A stretch of 64,000 nt of DNA. Origin: Rugalucina vietnamica (lineage: Eukaryota > Mollusca > Bivalvia > Lucinida > Lucinidae). Within the stretch, counting starts at the first letter, position 1, and each line of letters opens with the position of its first letter. The notes beneath the pieces are model-generated. The model searched no databases. It worked only from the letters and a program-made list of their open reading frames with translations, and was not told where the DNA came from. Shown one piece after another: positions 11,237-23,239 of the stretch. Position numbers and translations under genes: made by a program. The DNA is taken from NCBI GenBank assembly GCA_964017185.1, contig OZ024879.1, positions 46,605,383-46,669,382 on the forward strand, given 5' to 3'.

Positions 11237-11880
11237 ATAACTGAATACAAGCTAAAGTTTGTGTACTGTCACCGGTGAATAACTAAACACCACTGAATAA
11301 AGTTTGTGTACCACTGGCTGATAACTGAATACCAGTTTCAGGTTTGATTACCACTGGCTAATAACTGAATACCAGTTTCAGGTTTGATTACCACTGGCTA
11401 ATAAGTGAATACCAGTATAAGGTTTGTGTACAACTGGCTAATAAGTGAATACCAGTTTTATGTTTGTATACCACTGGTGAATAACTTAATACAAGTTTAA
11501 GGTTTGTGTATCATTGGATAAGAAATGAATACCAGTTCAAGGTAAATGCAACTGAATAGTTTACAGTTTGTGTAACACTGACTAATTTATTAAATAACTG
11601 AATACAAGTTAAGATTTCTGTCACTGGTGAATAAATACAGTTTGTGTACCACTGGCTAATAGCTGAATACCAATGATTAGTGAGTACCAATGTTTCAGGT
11701 TTGTGTATCACCAGTAAATAAATGTATATCTCTTTGTGTATTACTGGTGAATAACTGAATACCGCTGATCAAAGTTTGGTTGCACTGGCTAATACCTGAA
11801 TACCAATGTTTTAGATTTGTGTATCACCAGTGAATAAATGTATGATTAACCGCTGATTAAAGTTTGTGTATCACTGGTAA
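11237..11880. repeat. 40 bp minisatellite array, segment 3
   Basis: Best-preserved segment: 'accagtttcaggtttgatta' then 'ccactggctaataactgaat' repeats with a 40 bp period near 11331-11410. Later units vary in length. Confidence 0.8.
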
Positions 11881-13866
11881 ACCAGAGGACCAATGGTCCT
11901 GTAAACGCTCACCTGAGTCTGCTGCATATACCAATAAACGTTTGAATATTATGGTATTTAACCCCAGTGCAGGGGCAGATGAAGCCCTTGGGCCGTTTTC
12001 TTTTTTCAGAATATTCAATATTCTGTCCATTTGCCAATTTCTTGGCTCTTGCTGGCTTTTCCCTTCAAATGACATTTTAACAGTTTTTCCCATTCAAATG
12101 CATGGGCAACCCATGTTGACCTTGCCATAAACTTGGTCAAGGTCATCACAGGGTCATGATTTATATATACATTGTACATGTAATACTTTAGCCATGGATG
12201 CTTCACGCCAAGTTTCATTGAAATCAATCTATTGGTTTCAGAGAAGAAGATATTTGAAGGTTTTTTACCATATATGGGCATGGCGGCCATCTTGGTCATG
12301 TGACCTAGATTATTAATATACACATTGGTTCCCCCATCCTATAGATACTTTACATAAAATTTGGCTTCAATTGGCCAAGTGGTTTCAGAGGAGAAGATGT
12401 TTGAATATTATGGTAATATACATGTATATTGCCCCGGGGTGTGGGCATATGAGCCCTTAGGTCCATTTTCTTTTTCAGAATCATTAATATTTAGTCCTAC
12501 TACCCATTTCCTGCAAGATTTTCACCTCAAATGACTTTTTAAAAGTTTTCCCCATTCCAATGCATTGGCGACCTATGTTGACCTAGTCGTAAAATAGGTC
12601 AAGGTCACCACAGGGTCATGATTTATAAATACATTGAAGTACTGCAGCCATTGGTGGTTCATGCCAAGTTTCTTTGAAATCGGTCCACCAGATTCGGAGA
12701 AGAAGATTTTTGAAGGGTTTTTACCCTATATATGGGCATGGCAGCCATCTTGGTCATGTGAACTAGATAATTTATATAAACATTAATTCCCCCATTCCAT
12801 AGATGATTCACATAAATTGGCTTTGATTCGCCAAGCGGTTTCAGAGGAGAAGATGTTTGAATATTATGCTAATATACATGTATATTGCCCCGGGGTGGGG
12901 GCATATGAGCCCCTGGAGTCCAGTTTTTTTTTCAGAATCATTAATATTCAGTCCTACTGCCCATTTCCTGCAAGACTTTCACTTTAAATGACATTTTAAA
13001 AGTTTTCCCTATTCAATTGCATTGGCGACCTATGTTGACCTTGCCGTAAAATAAGTCAAGGTCATCACAGGGTCATGATTTATATACACATTGTAGTGCT
13101 TGAGCCATCAATGCTTCATGCCAAGTTTCGTTAAAATCAGTCCACCGGTTCTGGAGAAGAAGATTTTTGAAGGGTTTTTAACATATATGGGCATTGCGGC
13201 CATCTTGGTCATGTGACCTGGATTATTTATATATACATTGATTACCCCTTCCTATTGATGCTTCACATAAAATTTGGCTTTGATTGGCCAAGCGGTTTTA
13301 GAGGAGATGATGTTTGAATATTATGGTAATATACATGTATATTGCCCCGGGGTGTGGGCATATGAGCCCCTGGGGTCCATTTATTTTTCAGAATCATTAA
13401 TATTCAGTCCTACTGCCCATTTCCTGCAAGACTTTCACTTTAAATGACTTTAAATGACATTTTAAAAGTTATCCCCATTCAAATGCATTGGCGACCTATG
13501 TTGACCTTGCCGTAAAATAAGTCAAGGTCATCACAGGGTCATGATTTATATAAACATTGTAGTGCTTGAGCCATCGATGCTTCATGCCAAGTTTCGTTGA
13601 AATCAGTCCACCGGTTCTGGAGAAGAAGATTTTTGAAGGGTTTTTACCATATATGGGCATGGCAGCCATCTTGGTCATGTGACCTGGATTTCTTATATAC
13701 ACATTGGTTCCCCCTTCCTATAGATGCTTCATATAAAATTTGGCTTTGGTTGGCCAAGCGGTTTCAGAGAAGAAGATCTTTGAAATTGTGGACGGACGAC
13801 GGACGGACGCCGGATCATGGCCATCCTATAAGCTCACCTTGTGAGCCTAACGGCTCAGGTGAGCTA
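11881..13866 (-). mobile_element. Helentron-like tandem-repeat element (HINE-1), copy 4
   Basis: Reverse orientation, termini 'accagaggaccaatggtcct' and 'cggctcaggtgagct'. It holds four and a part units with landmarks such as 'gaagatgtttgaatattatg' near 12393, 12850 and 13308, a ~456 bp period. It interrupts the minisatellite ('cactggt' on the left, 'aataatcgagtaccag' on the right). The units resemble copy 2 more than copies 1 and 3. Confidence 0.75.
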
Positions 13867-14160
13867 ATAATCGAGTACCAGATTTAGGTTTGTGTACCAC
13901 TGGCAAGTAACAAACAGTACCACTGCTGAATACCACTGATTAATCTGGTCAATTGAATACCACTAGCTGTTGCTGAGTAAGGTTTGTGTACCACCAGTGA
14001 TAGACCGACTACCAAGGAAAATGACAATTCCATGTACATGTATACCACTAGTGTATGACTGAATACCTCTGCTGGAAGATTTTTACCAGTGGTGCATGAC
14101 CAAATACATATTTGCTTGTATACCACTGTTGAATGACCAAATACCACTGGCACTGTGCAC
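13867..14160. repeat. 40 bp minisatellite array, segment 4
   Basis: Degenerate end of the array with recurring 'tgtaccactggc' and 'gaataccactg' motifs. Confidence 0.6.
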
Positions 14161-14418
14161 TCTGTTCTTTTCTTGGTTCTTCATTGTACATGACTTTTGT
14201 TTGTTGCTCGATTCCAGAAGACCTTTATATAGCTGTTCGATTCCGGCATGACCAAATATACAACGGTGGAAAAATCTCAATATTTTAAGATTTTCCCATC
14301 ATGATATATGGACGGATATGACGCCAGGTTGACTTGTGTGGCTCACTCACACTGTATGTACATTCTGAAGAAACAAAATGTAGAAAACTGGTTGTTAATT
14401 TTGAAGAAAAATAATAAA

Positions 14419-14653
14419 ATGAGCCGCCACATGGGAAAACCAACAATCTGCATAGGCGAAAACAAAGACGCAGATCAGCTTCACGGTAACCGCGAAGCTG
14501 ATCAGTGCCTTTGTTTTCGCTACTCGGATAGTACAATTCCTCTTCTACTTAAATCCGAAATTTCAAGCTTCTAGCTCTTTCCTGAGCTTGTATAGGCCGG
14601 TTTGTGTCGGACCCGTTCCGAAACCACGTTGGTTTTCCCACGAGACGGCTCAA
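14419..14653 (-). mobile_element. MITE-A, full-length reverse copy
   Basis: Inverted termini 'gagccgccacatgggaaaac' and 'ggttttcccacgagacggct'. The internal hairpin arms run 'aacaaagacgcagatcagct' to 'agctgatcagtgcctttgtt'. All other blocks are present in reverse order. Confidence 0.8.
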
Positions 14654-15188
14654 ATGTTTTCTAAAACAGAATTATAACAAATGTTTTTTTTGTTTTGTTT
14701 TTTATGATCGCTTCCTTGAAAGACCTTCTTGCCAGTCATGTGTAGTATATGTCCTTACAGCCATTTTCCTTTTTTTTTTTTACCAATGGCAATGCACCCA
14801 TCAATGTTTTCTTTTTTGTTGTTGTAGTTGTTTTAGGGTAGGGGTGTGAAAGCACATGGGAGTAACCCAAAAATATCTAAACCCCGTCCGAATAAGATTA
14901 TTTCAGAGACACGGGGCAAACACTTTTGAACATCTATTCTAACACACCTCGCCTATATAGCCAATTGTTAAAAACATGTTACATTGAGCAACAATTTCAC
15001 TGGGTGAAATTGGTTAAATTATTACATCAGCTATCCCATAAGTCACATTACCTTGACGTTAGACAGTGTAACGTCATTTCTATGCATGCAGCGTTAAAGC
15101 ATAAACATGTCATTGTGTAAACCTCTGCGGTACAGTCAAGTTTGGCAGGATTTCTTCAGTGCAATGGTGGAAAAGCTAAAGAAATAAC
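14654..15188. other. No supported gene
   Basis: T-rich intergenic sequence with poly-T runs. No convincing frame or repeat. Confidence 0.45.
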
Positions 15189-16990
15189 TAGAAATGCGTG
15201 TTTGTAAAACACTATGCCCCCAACCGTATGCTTGTGCCTAAACTGGCAGTTTGTATGATTCATTTATTTCATTCGAATGCAGTCAAATTTAATTTCCTGA
15301 AGAAGCTGTTTGGTTGCGTCTGTTTTGACCTCGATCCAGAAACAGAATGTAAGCTTTTTTGCAGGCGATTTAGAAATGAAGAAGAAATTAAAAAATTGAG
15401 TAATTTTGTCAAAATTTGACAGAGAGTCCTCAAACGTTAATCAGGTGATCTTCTTCTCAGCCCCAACCAGCATACCAAATATGAAGGCTCTAGCTTGCTA
15501 GCTCAAATACGTTTTGAGATATCTTGCACACAAAATTTTCAAAATTTCTTTTCAAAGGGACATTATTCCAACAAGGGGCATAACAAGTACATGAAAAAAA
15601 TACAGGCCAACTATTTTTTCATGAGGAATCTGTATATGAAATTTCAAAACCCTATAATTCACCGTTCAAAGGTTTTAAATTTCACCGAAAAGTGGAAAAA
15701 TCAATCAAAATTTCAAAATTCTGTATTTTTGTAAAAATGTGACGGAAAGTTCTAAAAAGTTAATAAGGTCATCTACTTCTCAGCCCCAACAAGTGTACCA
15801 AATATGAAGGCTCTAGCTTAAATACTTTTTGAGATATCTTGCACACAAGATTTTCAAATTTTGTTTTCAAAGGGACATAACTCACAAAAGGGGCATAACT
15901 TGGCCATACAAAAAAATACGGGTCAACTATTTTATCATAAGGAATGTGTATATGAAATTTCAAAACCCTAGCATTCACCGTTCAAAAGTTTCAAATTTCA
16001 CCGAAAAGTGGAAAAATCAATCAAAATTTCAAAATTCCGTATTTTTGTTAAAAATTTGACAGAAAGTTCTCAAAAGTTAATCAGGTCATCTACTTCTCAG
16101 CCCCAACAAGTGTACCAAATATGAAGGCTCTAGCTTAAATACTTTTTGAGATATCTTGCACACAAAATTTTCAAATTTTGTTTTCAAAGGGACATAACTC
16201 AAAAAAGGGGCATAACTTGGCCATACAAAAAATACGGGTCAACTATTTTATCATGAGGAATGTGTATATGAAATTTCAAAACCCTAGCATTCACCGTTCA
16301 AAAGTTTCAAATTTCACCGAAAAGTGGAAAAATCAATCAAAATTTCAAAATTCTGTATTTTTGTTAAAAATTTGACAGAAAGTTCTCAAAAGTTAATCAG
16401 GTCATCTACTTCTCAGCCCCAACAAGTGTACCAAATATGAAGGCTCTAGCTTAAATACTTTTAGAGATATCTTGCACACAAGATTTTCAAATTTTGTTTT
16501 CAAAGGGACATAACTCAAAAAAGGGGCATAACTTGGCCATACAAAAAAATACGGGTCAACTATTTTATCATGAGGAATGTGTATATGAAATTTCAAAACC
16601 CTAGCATTCACCATTCAAAAGTTTCAAATTTCACCGAAAAGTGGAAAAATCAATCAAAATTTCAAAATTCCGTATTTTTGTTAAAAATTGACGGAAAGTT
16701 CTGAAAAGTTAATCAGGTCATCTACTCCTCAGCCCCAACAAGTGTACCAAATATGAAGGCTCTAGCTTAAATACTTTTTGAGATATCTTGCACACAAGAT
16801 TTTCAAATTTTGTTTTCAAAGGGACATAACTCAGAAAAGGGGCGTAACTCGGACATGAAAAAAAATACGGGTCAATTATTTTTTCATGAGGAATGTGCAT
16901 ATGAAATTTCAAAACCCTAGCATTCACCATTCAAAAGTTAACACACACACAGACAGACAAGCCGAAAGCAATATGCCCTTCCAACTTTTT
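15189..16990 (+). mobile_element. Tandem-repeat element with 316 bp units (HINE-2)
   Basis: A unique leader ('tatgcccccaaccgtatgc', then 'gatccagaaacagaatgtaa') is followed by five tandem units. The landmark 'aggtcatctacttctcagcc' or its variants falls near 15441, 15765, 16083, 16399 and 16715, a period of about 316 bp. The right end is the hairpin 'ccaactttttcaaagttgg' followed by 'gggcataaa'; 'atgcccccaac' near the start is inverted to 'gttgggggcat' at the end. A truncated relative lies at 35413-35940. The design parallels HINE-1; the Helentron assignment is an inference. Confidence 0.7.
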
Positions 16991-17049
16991 CAAAGTTGGG
17001 GGCATAAAAAGGTTCAAAATGATTTCATTTTGTTTATTGTGTGTTAGAA

Positions 17050-17223
17050 TCGGAATAGATCAGATCTAGTGTGTGAATGGAGTAATAAGTCAATGTTTAT
17101 CAGTCAGTTGTATACAGATAAATCGCCCGCGCTTGCGCGCTCATGATTTTATCTGATTTACAACTGACCTTCAAACAGTGAATTACTACTCAACAAATCA
17201 CTGCTATAACTGATCTATTTCTT
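17050..17223. repeat. Imperfect palindrome with GC-rich core
   Basis: The outer arms 'aatagatcag' and 'ctgatctatt', and 'cagtcagttgta' against 'tacaactgac', fold around a core 'gcccgcgcttgcgcgctca'. This is a foldback-type repeat of about 175 bp. Confidence 0.55.
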
Positions 17224-18100
17224 AAGTGTTGTTCTATTCACATTGAAATGCCACAAAATCCATTGATAGGTGCATACTGGTACTTACCCTTTGATTCTTA
17301 CCTGCTACTGTTCTTGTTTTCACCAGTCTGGTAAGTGTCAGACCTGTCTAAAGCTACAGAAGATAGCTAGCATCTTGATTTTAAATTGCTTCAAGAGAAA
17401 ATCCTGTCTTTGGCCTTCCCACCATGTCAGACACACAAACTGATGCACCCACAGAAGATGGTAAGAGGCTTGAAATTTAGAATTTAGGGAGTAAAGGTTG
17501 GTTGGTTAAGGCCAAACTCCAAACTCGGGATAGAGCTAATACTTGCTCAAGAACCATGGAGAGTAAATTTGTCTTGCTCAAGAGCAAAACATGCTGGAGG
17601 CAGATTTTGAATGCAGGACCTCTCTCTCTAGAGTTAGACACTTTACCAATAGACCATATACTCCCCAAGAAGAAGAGGGTTACCCCAACTATGTATATCA
17701 ATGTATACTTACCTTAGATTTATATTTTGTGCTATACTAATTTTGTAGTTAAATATTGCAGTCTGCCAACACTGTTTCAGTCATTACAGGACTAAGTCAC
17801 TGCTTCCTGTGTTTTAACCAGTACTTTGGAGAGTTTATGTGTCTTGCCCAAGGACACACTACACAACGGGTTGTTGGTATCAACCCCCCAGAAGGCCCAT
17901 GACGTCAGACGTCGTCATGTGCCCGCCATGACCTCTCACTTAGGTGTCCTGAACTTTACCACTATTCTTGGGAAAACCTTTCATGACCTCTCTCCATGTA
18001 AAGATGGCTTCTTGCCGATGCAACCTAAGTAGTGCCGTTGGTAGCATTATCAGGAGTAAACGTGCTTTGCTCAAGGACACAACCTTGTGAAGATAGGATG
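17224..18100. other. No supported gene; two dispersed repeat fragments
   Basis: About 17470-17670 ('aatttgtcttgctcaagagc') and 17755-17870 ('tgtgtcttgcccaaggacac') belong to the dispersed repeat described at 5855-6030. The rest shows no coding signal. Confidence 0.45.
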
Positions 18101-18850
18101 AGCCTGTGTGTGAGAAAACCAACAATTTGGGTTCCGACCAGGTCTGACACAAACCGGCCTGTACACTCTCAGAAGAAAGCTAGACCCTTGAAATTTTGGA
18201 TTTAAGTAGTCTGGCGGGTCAGCCGTCAAAATTAATTTTTGATAACTGATTTATCATTTTGACGTCTGGCTCCAGCACTATCAAAATTTCCCAAGTTCTA
18301 TTAATATCTCTGCAAGCTGTTTTTAGACATTGATTTTATGGGAATTCCTAATCTGATTGGTTGATGGCTTGGTGCTGAGGTCATGCACTCTCTGAGAGCC
18401 AATCAGAAGCTCGCAATTAGAATTGTCTCCCCTCTCAAGGTGACTTTTTGAAGAAAAACAGGTCAGCCATGATGAATGGATTCTTTAAGAAATCATCAAA
18501 ATAAACAAAACTTTGATATATTTTATGAATTTTCAAATGGAGGTTTGTTTATTATTTTGTTTTACAGTGTTTAACACCATTTGTTTTGCATTAAAACTTG
18601 CTATTCTGTAAATAATGGCTTTCACCCAAAAGTGGCTAACAGCTTGGCTTTTCAGACGGCAAAATGAACCACTGGGTATGATACTTCATTTTGACGGCTG
18701 ACCAGTCAGACTAGATTTAAGTAGAAGAGATATTGTACTAACCGAGTAGCGAAAACAAAGGCGCTGATCAGCTTTGCAGTTACTGCGAAGCTGATCAGCG
18801 CCTTTGTTTTCACCTACGCAGATTGTTGGTTTTCCCATGCGACGGCTCAG
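18101..18850 (+). mobile_element. MITE-A interrupted by a hAT-type element
   Basis: The MITE-A blocks run from 'gtgagaaaaccaacaat' to 18206, then resume at 18722 and end 'ttcccatgcgacggctca'. The hairpin arms 'aacaaaggcgctgatcagct' and 'agctgatcagcgcctttgtt' are intact. Confidence 0.8.
18207..18713. mobile_element. hAT-type MITE with 8 bp target-site duplication
   Basis: The element begins 'tagtctggcgggtcagccgt' and ends 'acggctgaccagtcagacta', inverted termini of about 27 bp with a perfect 16 bp core. It is flanked by 'gatttaag' at 18199-18206 and again at 18714-18721. The target is MITE-A, whose intact copies read 'ggatttaagtagaagagg' here, so the empty site is known. The 507 bp has no transposase; an 8 bp duplication is the hAT signature. 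Confidence 0.85.
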
Positions 18851-19040
18851 GATTCAATTCCAGGTACTCTACCACTAAGCCCTAGCACTCACCTTGTCAA
18901 GACCAATTCCTGGGTATCAAACAGTACTATGGGTGTAAATCATGTGTCTCGCTCAACGACACAGCATGACACCATTGGTGTTTGAACTCAGATTTTGACA
19001 CATTAACCACTAGGCCAAAGGGCTTGTGTATGATGTTGGG
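18851..19040 (+). repeat. Dispersed repeat fragments with a possible tRNA-like end
   Basis: It contains 'caattcctgggtatcaaac' and 'catgtgtctcgctcaacgac', members of the 5855-6030 family, and ends 'ccactaggccaaag'. Just inside, 18841-18882 read on the minus strand has 'cttagtggtagagtac', like a pol III A box, and 'ggaattgaatcc', like a B box. This is weak evidence for a SINE. Confidence 0.35.
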
Positions 19041-19297
19041 CGCCAAAGAGCTACTGATACCAATTTTAATGTCACTGGTGTGGCGCAGCAGAGGCTCAAA
19101 CTGATGAAACATGAAACCTACTTCCACCAAAGCGGACACTCAACCTCTTAAACTACTGAGACTGGTGGCTATATCAGGACCCACAATCCCATATGTATAG
19201 GGTTAATCTCAAAATCAGCTCCAAGATCCAAGTTTTGTATCTTATGTCGTTTCATGTCCAAGTCAACAGCTTAAGTCATGTCATTTCTGTCGTTACC

Positions 19298-19386
19298 CAG
19301 CGGGAACAAGCCGTCAAAATGATGTCAGATCTACGTCGATGCGACGTCATGACGTCCCATCGACGTTGTCATGTGCCCGCTGGATA
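19298..19386. repeat. Small palindromic element around GACGTCATGACGTC
   Basis: The ends are 'cccagcggga' and 'tgcccgctgg'. The centre is the perfect palindrome 'gacgtcatgacgtc' with arms 'acgtcgatgc' and 'catcgacgtt'. A partial relative occurs at 17895-17932 ('catgacgtcagacgtcgtca'). Confidence 0.55.
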
Positions 19387-21990
19387 TTGTGTGCTACTTG
19401 TCAAGCCAAACTAGGATATCATTGTTTTGTGGTTTAATGTCCCGTTCAACATTTTAGTCATATCCGGACGGAGCCACCCCTTCCTGGGTATTAACCAGTA
19501 CTATGCTGATATTTGGTTATGTAACCACTGTCCTTATCAACTATGATAATGTTTCAAACAGATATATCATATTCGGTATATCAGTGACCCAGACCATCAT
19601 TATCATTCACTAAACCTCAGCAGAAAAGAATTTTGAATGATTTGGCTAAATTTATGCTAATAATAGTTGCTGGAGTGCTTGAAGTAAATGTATATGGCTC
19701 ATTTTAGTCAATGTAAAATAAAAATGTTTCTCAGCAAAAAATCATTTTCACCTGCTATTAAACACAAAAATTTTCTATGTTCTTAGAAAATTTAAACACC
19801 TATTTGTATTTGTTCTTTTTTTTATCATGGAAACAGAATTTTGTAAAGGTACAGTAGTACTTCAACCAAAAGCAAAAGAAACTTTGGGAGAGCCGTATAG
19901 AAAGTATCTTGTCAATTTGAATAACTCATAAAAGTGGGTAATAATTTTTGTTGAGCGTACACCCGTATTCCTCATTCTAACAATATGCTGTATAATTGCC
20001 AAGGAGAGAGTATTCACCCTTTTTTCTGATACATGTTTTAAATGATCACTAAAGCCCAGTTGTGTTTACTCCCAAATGCTGATGGGTTACACACACGTCA
20101 GCATCATATCACAAAGCCCCTTACGGTACGGACAGTTTTGCTTCATCCCAAATACTAGTGTATCTATAATGACCCGATACCTGTCTTCAGACTGTTGACA
20201 GAATAACTGAAAACAGTGGAACTGTCAATTTACATCATTAAACATCTGAAGCAAAGTTGAGATGCTTAATAATGAGGTGTACATCATAAGACAGCATAGC
20301 TCGACTGCGCTCACCAAAGATACAGAACTAGAGGATAGCTGTAGCAGGTTTGATGTCTAATGATTAGACCACCTTGGCCACCACGCTCCCCTAGAGAGAT
20401 TTGCTCTTTCCCACTCGATAGAATGCCAAGAAACAAAGCTTCAATCAGATCAAATGTCTACTTTGTCCCAAGTTTTCCCTCCAAACATCCCAAAACAGCC
20501 CTTTAAACAATAATACAATTTTAGCTGAGCAAAGCAAGAGGTCATAGCAATACAAACAAGTATGACACTAAATCTTTAGTGTTTGTAAACCAATCACTTC
20601 AGGAAATGACCACTATGCCAAAGTAATATTTGATAGAATATTAACAATCGAGATACATCAGAACAATTACATTGATAGGGTGGAGGCAGAAAACATTTAT
20701 AGTTTACTGCTTTTGAAGAATGGTTCTCCAAATGAGATTTATTTCAAACCACAGAGACAAAGACCAAGTTTCACTGAAAATCCAACCATGTCCAATATTA
20801 AGATTTCAAGTTTTCATTCATTGCCTAAATATCAAGACAAAACTTAAACTTTCCATTTAGGATATAGCCTATTTAATATGCTGTTGTTTTTTTAGAATTG
20901 GCATCCCTTTTCAATTCTGGCTTTTGAACTCATCAATTATGAAGACATAGCATTTTTTCCATTCCCAATTTATGCTTTGCGAGTTTGAGACTTTTTTTAT
21001 TGTAAAGCGAACTCAATTCAGACATTGCCTTTTTGCTGTTTGGTTTATGTCATAATGTGGTTTTCTGTGGTTTAAGTAATGAAGGTCTCGTCATGCCGGT
21101 TGCAATCATTTTCGTCTAGCAAGGAGCTGGCGTGCAAACACAACATCTGTAAAATGCCAAACATTTCAGTAATACTACCTACCCCGCTTCATTTTTCATG
21201 TATAAATCTTGTAATTTGCCATTATCATAAAGCCTTTTCATTTACTTTTAAGGTTAAATGTACTATCAACATCTTTAAATCAAGTGATTTACATGTCCTA
21301 GCCATGGAGCTTAGGTACTTAACCTGTATTTAGTATGTGACTATGTGGGGAGCTTTAAAGTGTCTTGCTAGATTGTGATGTGGTTTAAGAGCATTTGAAA
21401 CAAGCTGTATTTTCTTTAAAACTTAACATGGCCATGCTTACTGTTTGCCAAATATCGTTTTGTTGAATGATAAGACTGAATAGTGAAAAAGACCATATTT
21501 TAGAACATAAAAAATACATGAAAAACGAAGGCCTGTTTGGCATTTTACAGACTCCTGTGTACCTTTGTAGCTCGAACTCGGACTAGGGATCAATCGGTCC
21601 CGGACACTGAAACAGCAAAATAACACATTTTCTAGATTTTCGCACAAAAATGATAGGTTACCCGACTAAAAAAGTAGATTCCATTTTTCTATAAACACCT
21701 TATTAAGATTTCACTTAAGTCAACAGTCATGACAGATGGGTATAAGGGGAACAGCTTACCTTTAAAATGATGGTTTTTACTCCCTTTAGGTGGTTCTGAC
21801 TTTCATGTTTATTACAGTATTGTGTAACTTACCTTCTCAATAATATTCTATAGTTTGTCCATGACCCAATTAAAAGCTACAAATCAAAGTATTTAGGTAT
21901 GCCATCTAAAAGCGAACAAATATGTGGCAAGTCTGTACATCTTTGCATGGCCTGATCTGCCTACGATAGTACAAGTATTATCTCATTATA
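19387..21990. other. No supported gene
   Basis: About 2.6 kb of AT-rich sequence. A dispersed repeat fragment ('cggagccaccccttcctggg') lies at 19425-19510. Open frames of up to 84 codons lack recognisable domains and splice-consistent neighbours. Confidence 0.5.
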
Positions 21991-21991
21991 T

Positions 21992-22610
21992 CAGTCAGGG
22001 ACAAAACCTAAACAAGTTATAAAAAAAATAACTGAAACAAGTTATTTTTCATTTTCCCTGCATCAGTCAAAATCTGTGAAGTTTTTCTTAATTTAATTGA
22101 AATATGCAGGGTTTTACATAATTAAAATGTTAATGGGAGATGCAGCAAGATGAGAGCTTTATACTCACATGGCTGAAAGTTAGTATATACCATTAAGATT
22201 TTGAAAATTTCAGTTTTTTATGCATTTTTTTGGCATCAGAATGGCAAAATCCCTGATTTTAAAACATCTGTTCCCACCTTACAAGAATTTTGGCACATGT
22301 CTAGACAATTTTCCTAGGATGATGTAACTTTAATGTAGCTACTACAAAAGAATTTCTTAGTACGCATAGTCTAAAAAGTGGTACGCAGGTACTTCAAAGA
22401 CAAGTGGGGTAATGATACTAATAACCTATTCAAGTTAATATTGTCATAATTACTAATAAAAGCATAACTTATATAAGTGGTTTTTTGATCTGAAAAAAAT
22501 ATCCAAGAAAAGTGAACTCTAACATCTTGGAAAGGGAGATCATTTAAAGTGTATTAATAACTTGTTTCAGTTATTTTTTTTATAACTTGTTTAGGTTTTG
22601 TCCCTGACTG
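21992..22610. mobile_element. DNA transposon remnant with 52 bp perfect inverted termini
   Basis: It starts 'cagtcagggacaaaacctaa' and ends 'ttaggttttgtccctgactg'; the terminal 52 bases are perfect reverse complements. The flanks 'ttatat' (21986-21991) and 'ttatat' (22611-22616) suggest a 6 bp target-site duplication. No transposase frame is present in the 619 bp. The superfamily is unresolved; a 6 bp duplication is unusual among common superfamilies. Confidence 0.8.
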
Positions 22611-22855
22611 TTATATGATGTTGATAAAAAAAAAGCCATCCGTTTTCTACAAAATCTTTAATAACAGTAACAACCAAAGGCATGTGCTTCATAACAAAAT
22701 ACTGTTTAGTATTAACATGATTGAGGGCAGTTTTCAAATGCAGTTTATAAAGCTGTCCAATCTTTCGGTTCAACAAAAAATCAACTTTCAGTGTTATAAT
22801 AAATTAAAGTCCTGCTTTATCAGTGGTTCCACTAACACCTAGAGTTCTGTTTTTC

Positions 22856-23139
22856 ATTACGAAAACGTCCATGCAATATACCGGTACAGAGATTTTTTAA
22901 GTTGTAAAACTTGAAAATTTTCAGTCGAAAATTTTGGATATTTTTCTTATTTTTGCTCCAAACATAGATTGTGGGTACATGTTAGAACTGCCTCGCCAAG
23001 GCGGTTCTAACGAGTACCCACAATCTATGTTTTGGAACTAACATAAGAAAAATAGGTTTACCCCTACATACCCCATTTTTGCTATATAATAGTGTGGTTT
23101 AAGGGGGTGTATATTACACGGACATGTTTTCCTGATGTA
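22856..23139 (+). mobile_element. MITE-B, full-length copy
   Basis: It starts 'cattacgaaaacgtccatgc' and ends 'ggacatgttttcctgatg'. Internal arms 'catagattgtgggtac' and 'gtacccacaatctatg' enclose 'gcctcgccaaggc'. It lies just downstream of the USPL1-like stop codon and could be in its 3' UTR. Confidence 0.8.
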
Positions 23140-23239
23140 TAAAATGCATGAAAAGCTCAACACAGCATTTAACAACATCTAGATCAAAACCCTACCTACC
23201 TATGGGAGATAGGAGAGTCGCAAGATCTTTCTTGTACGC

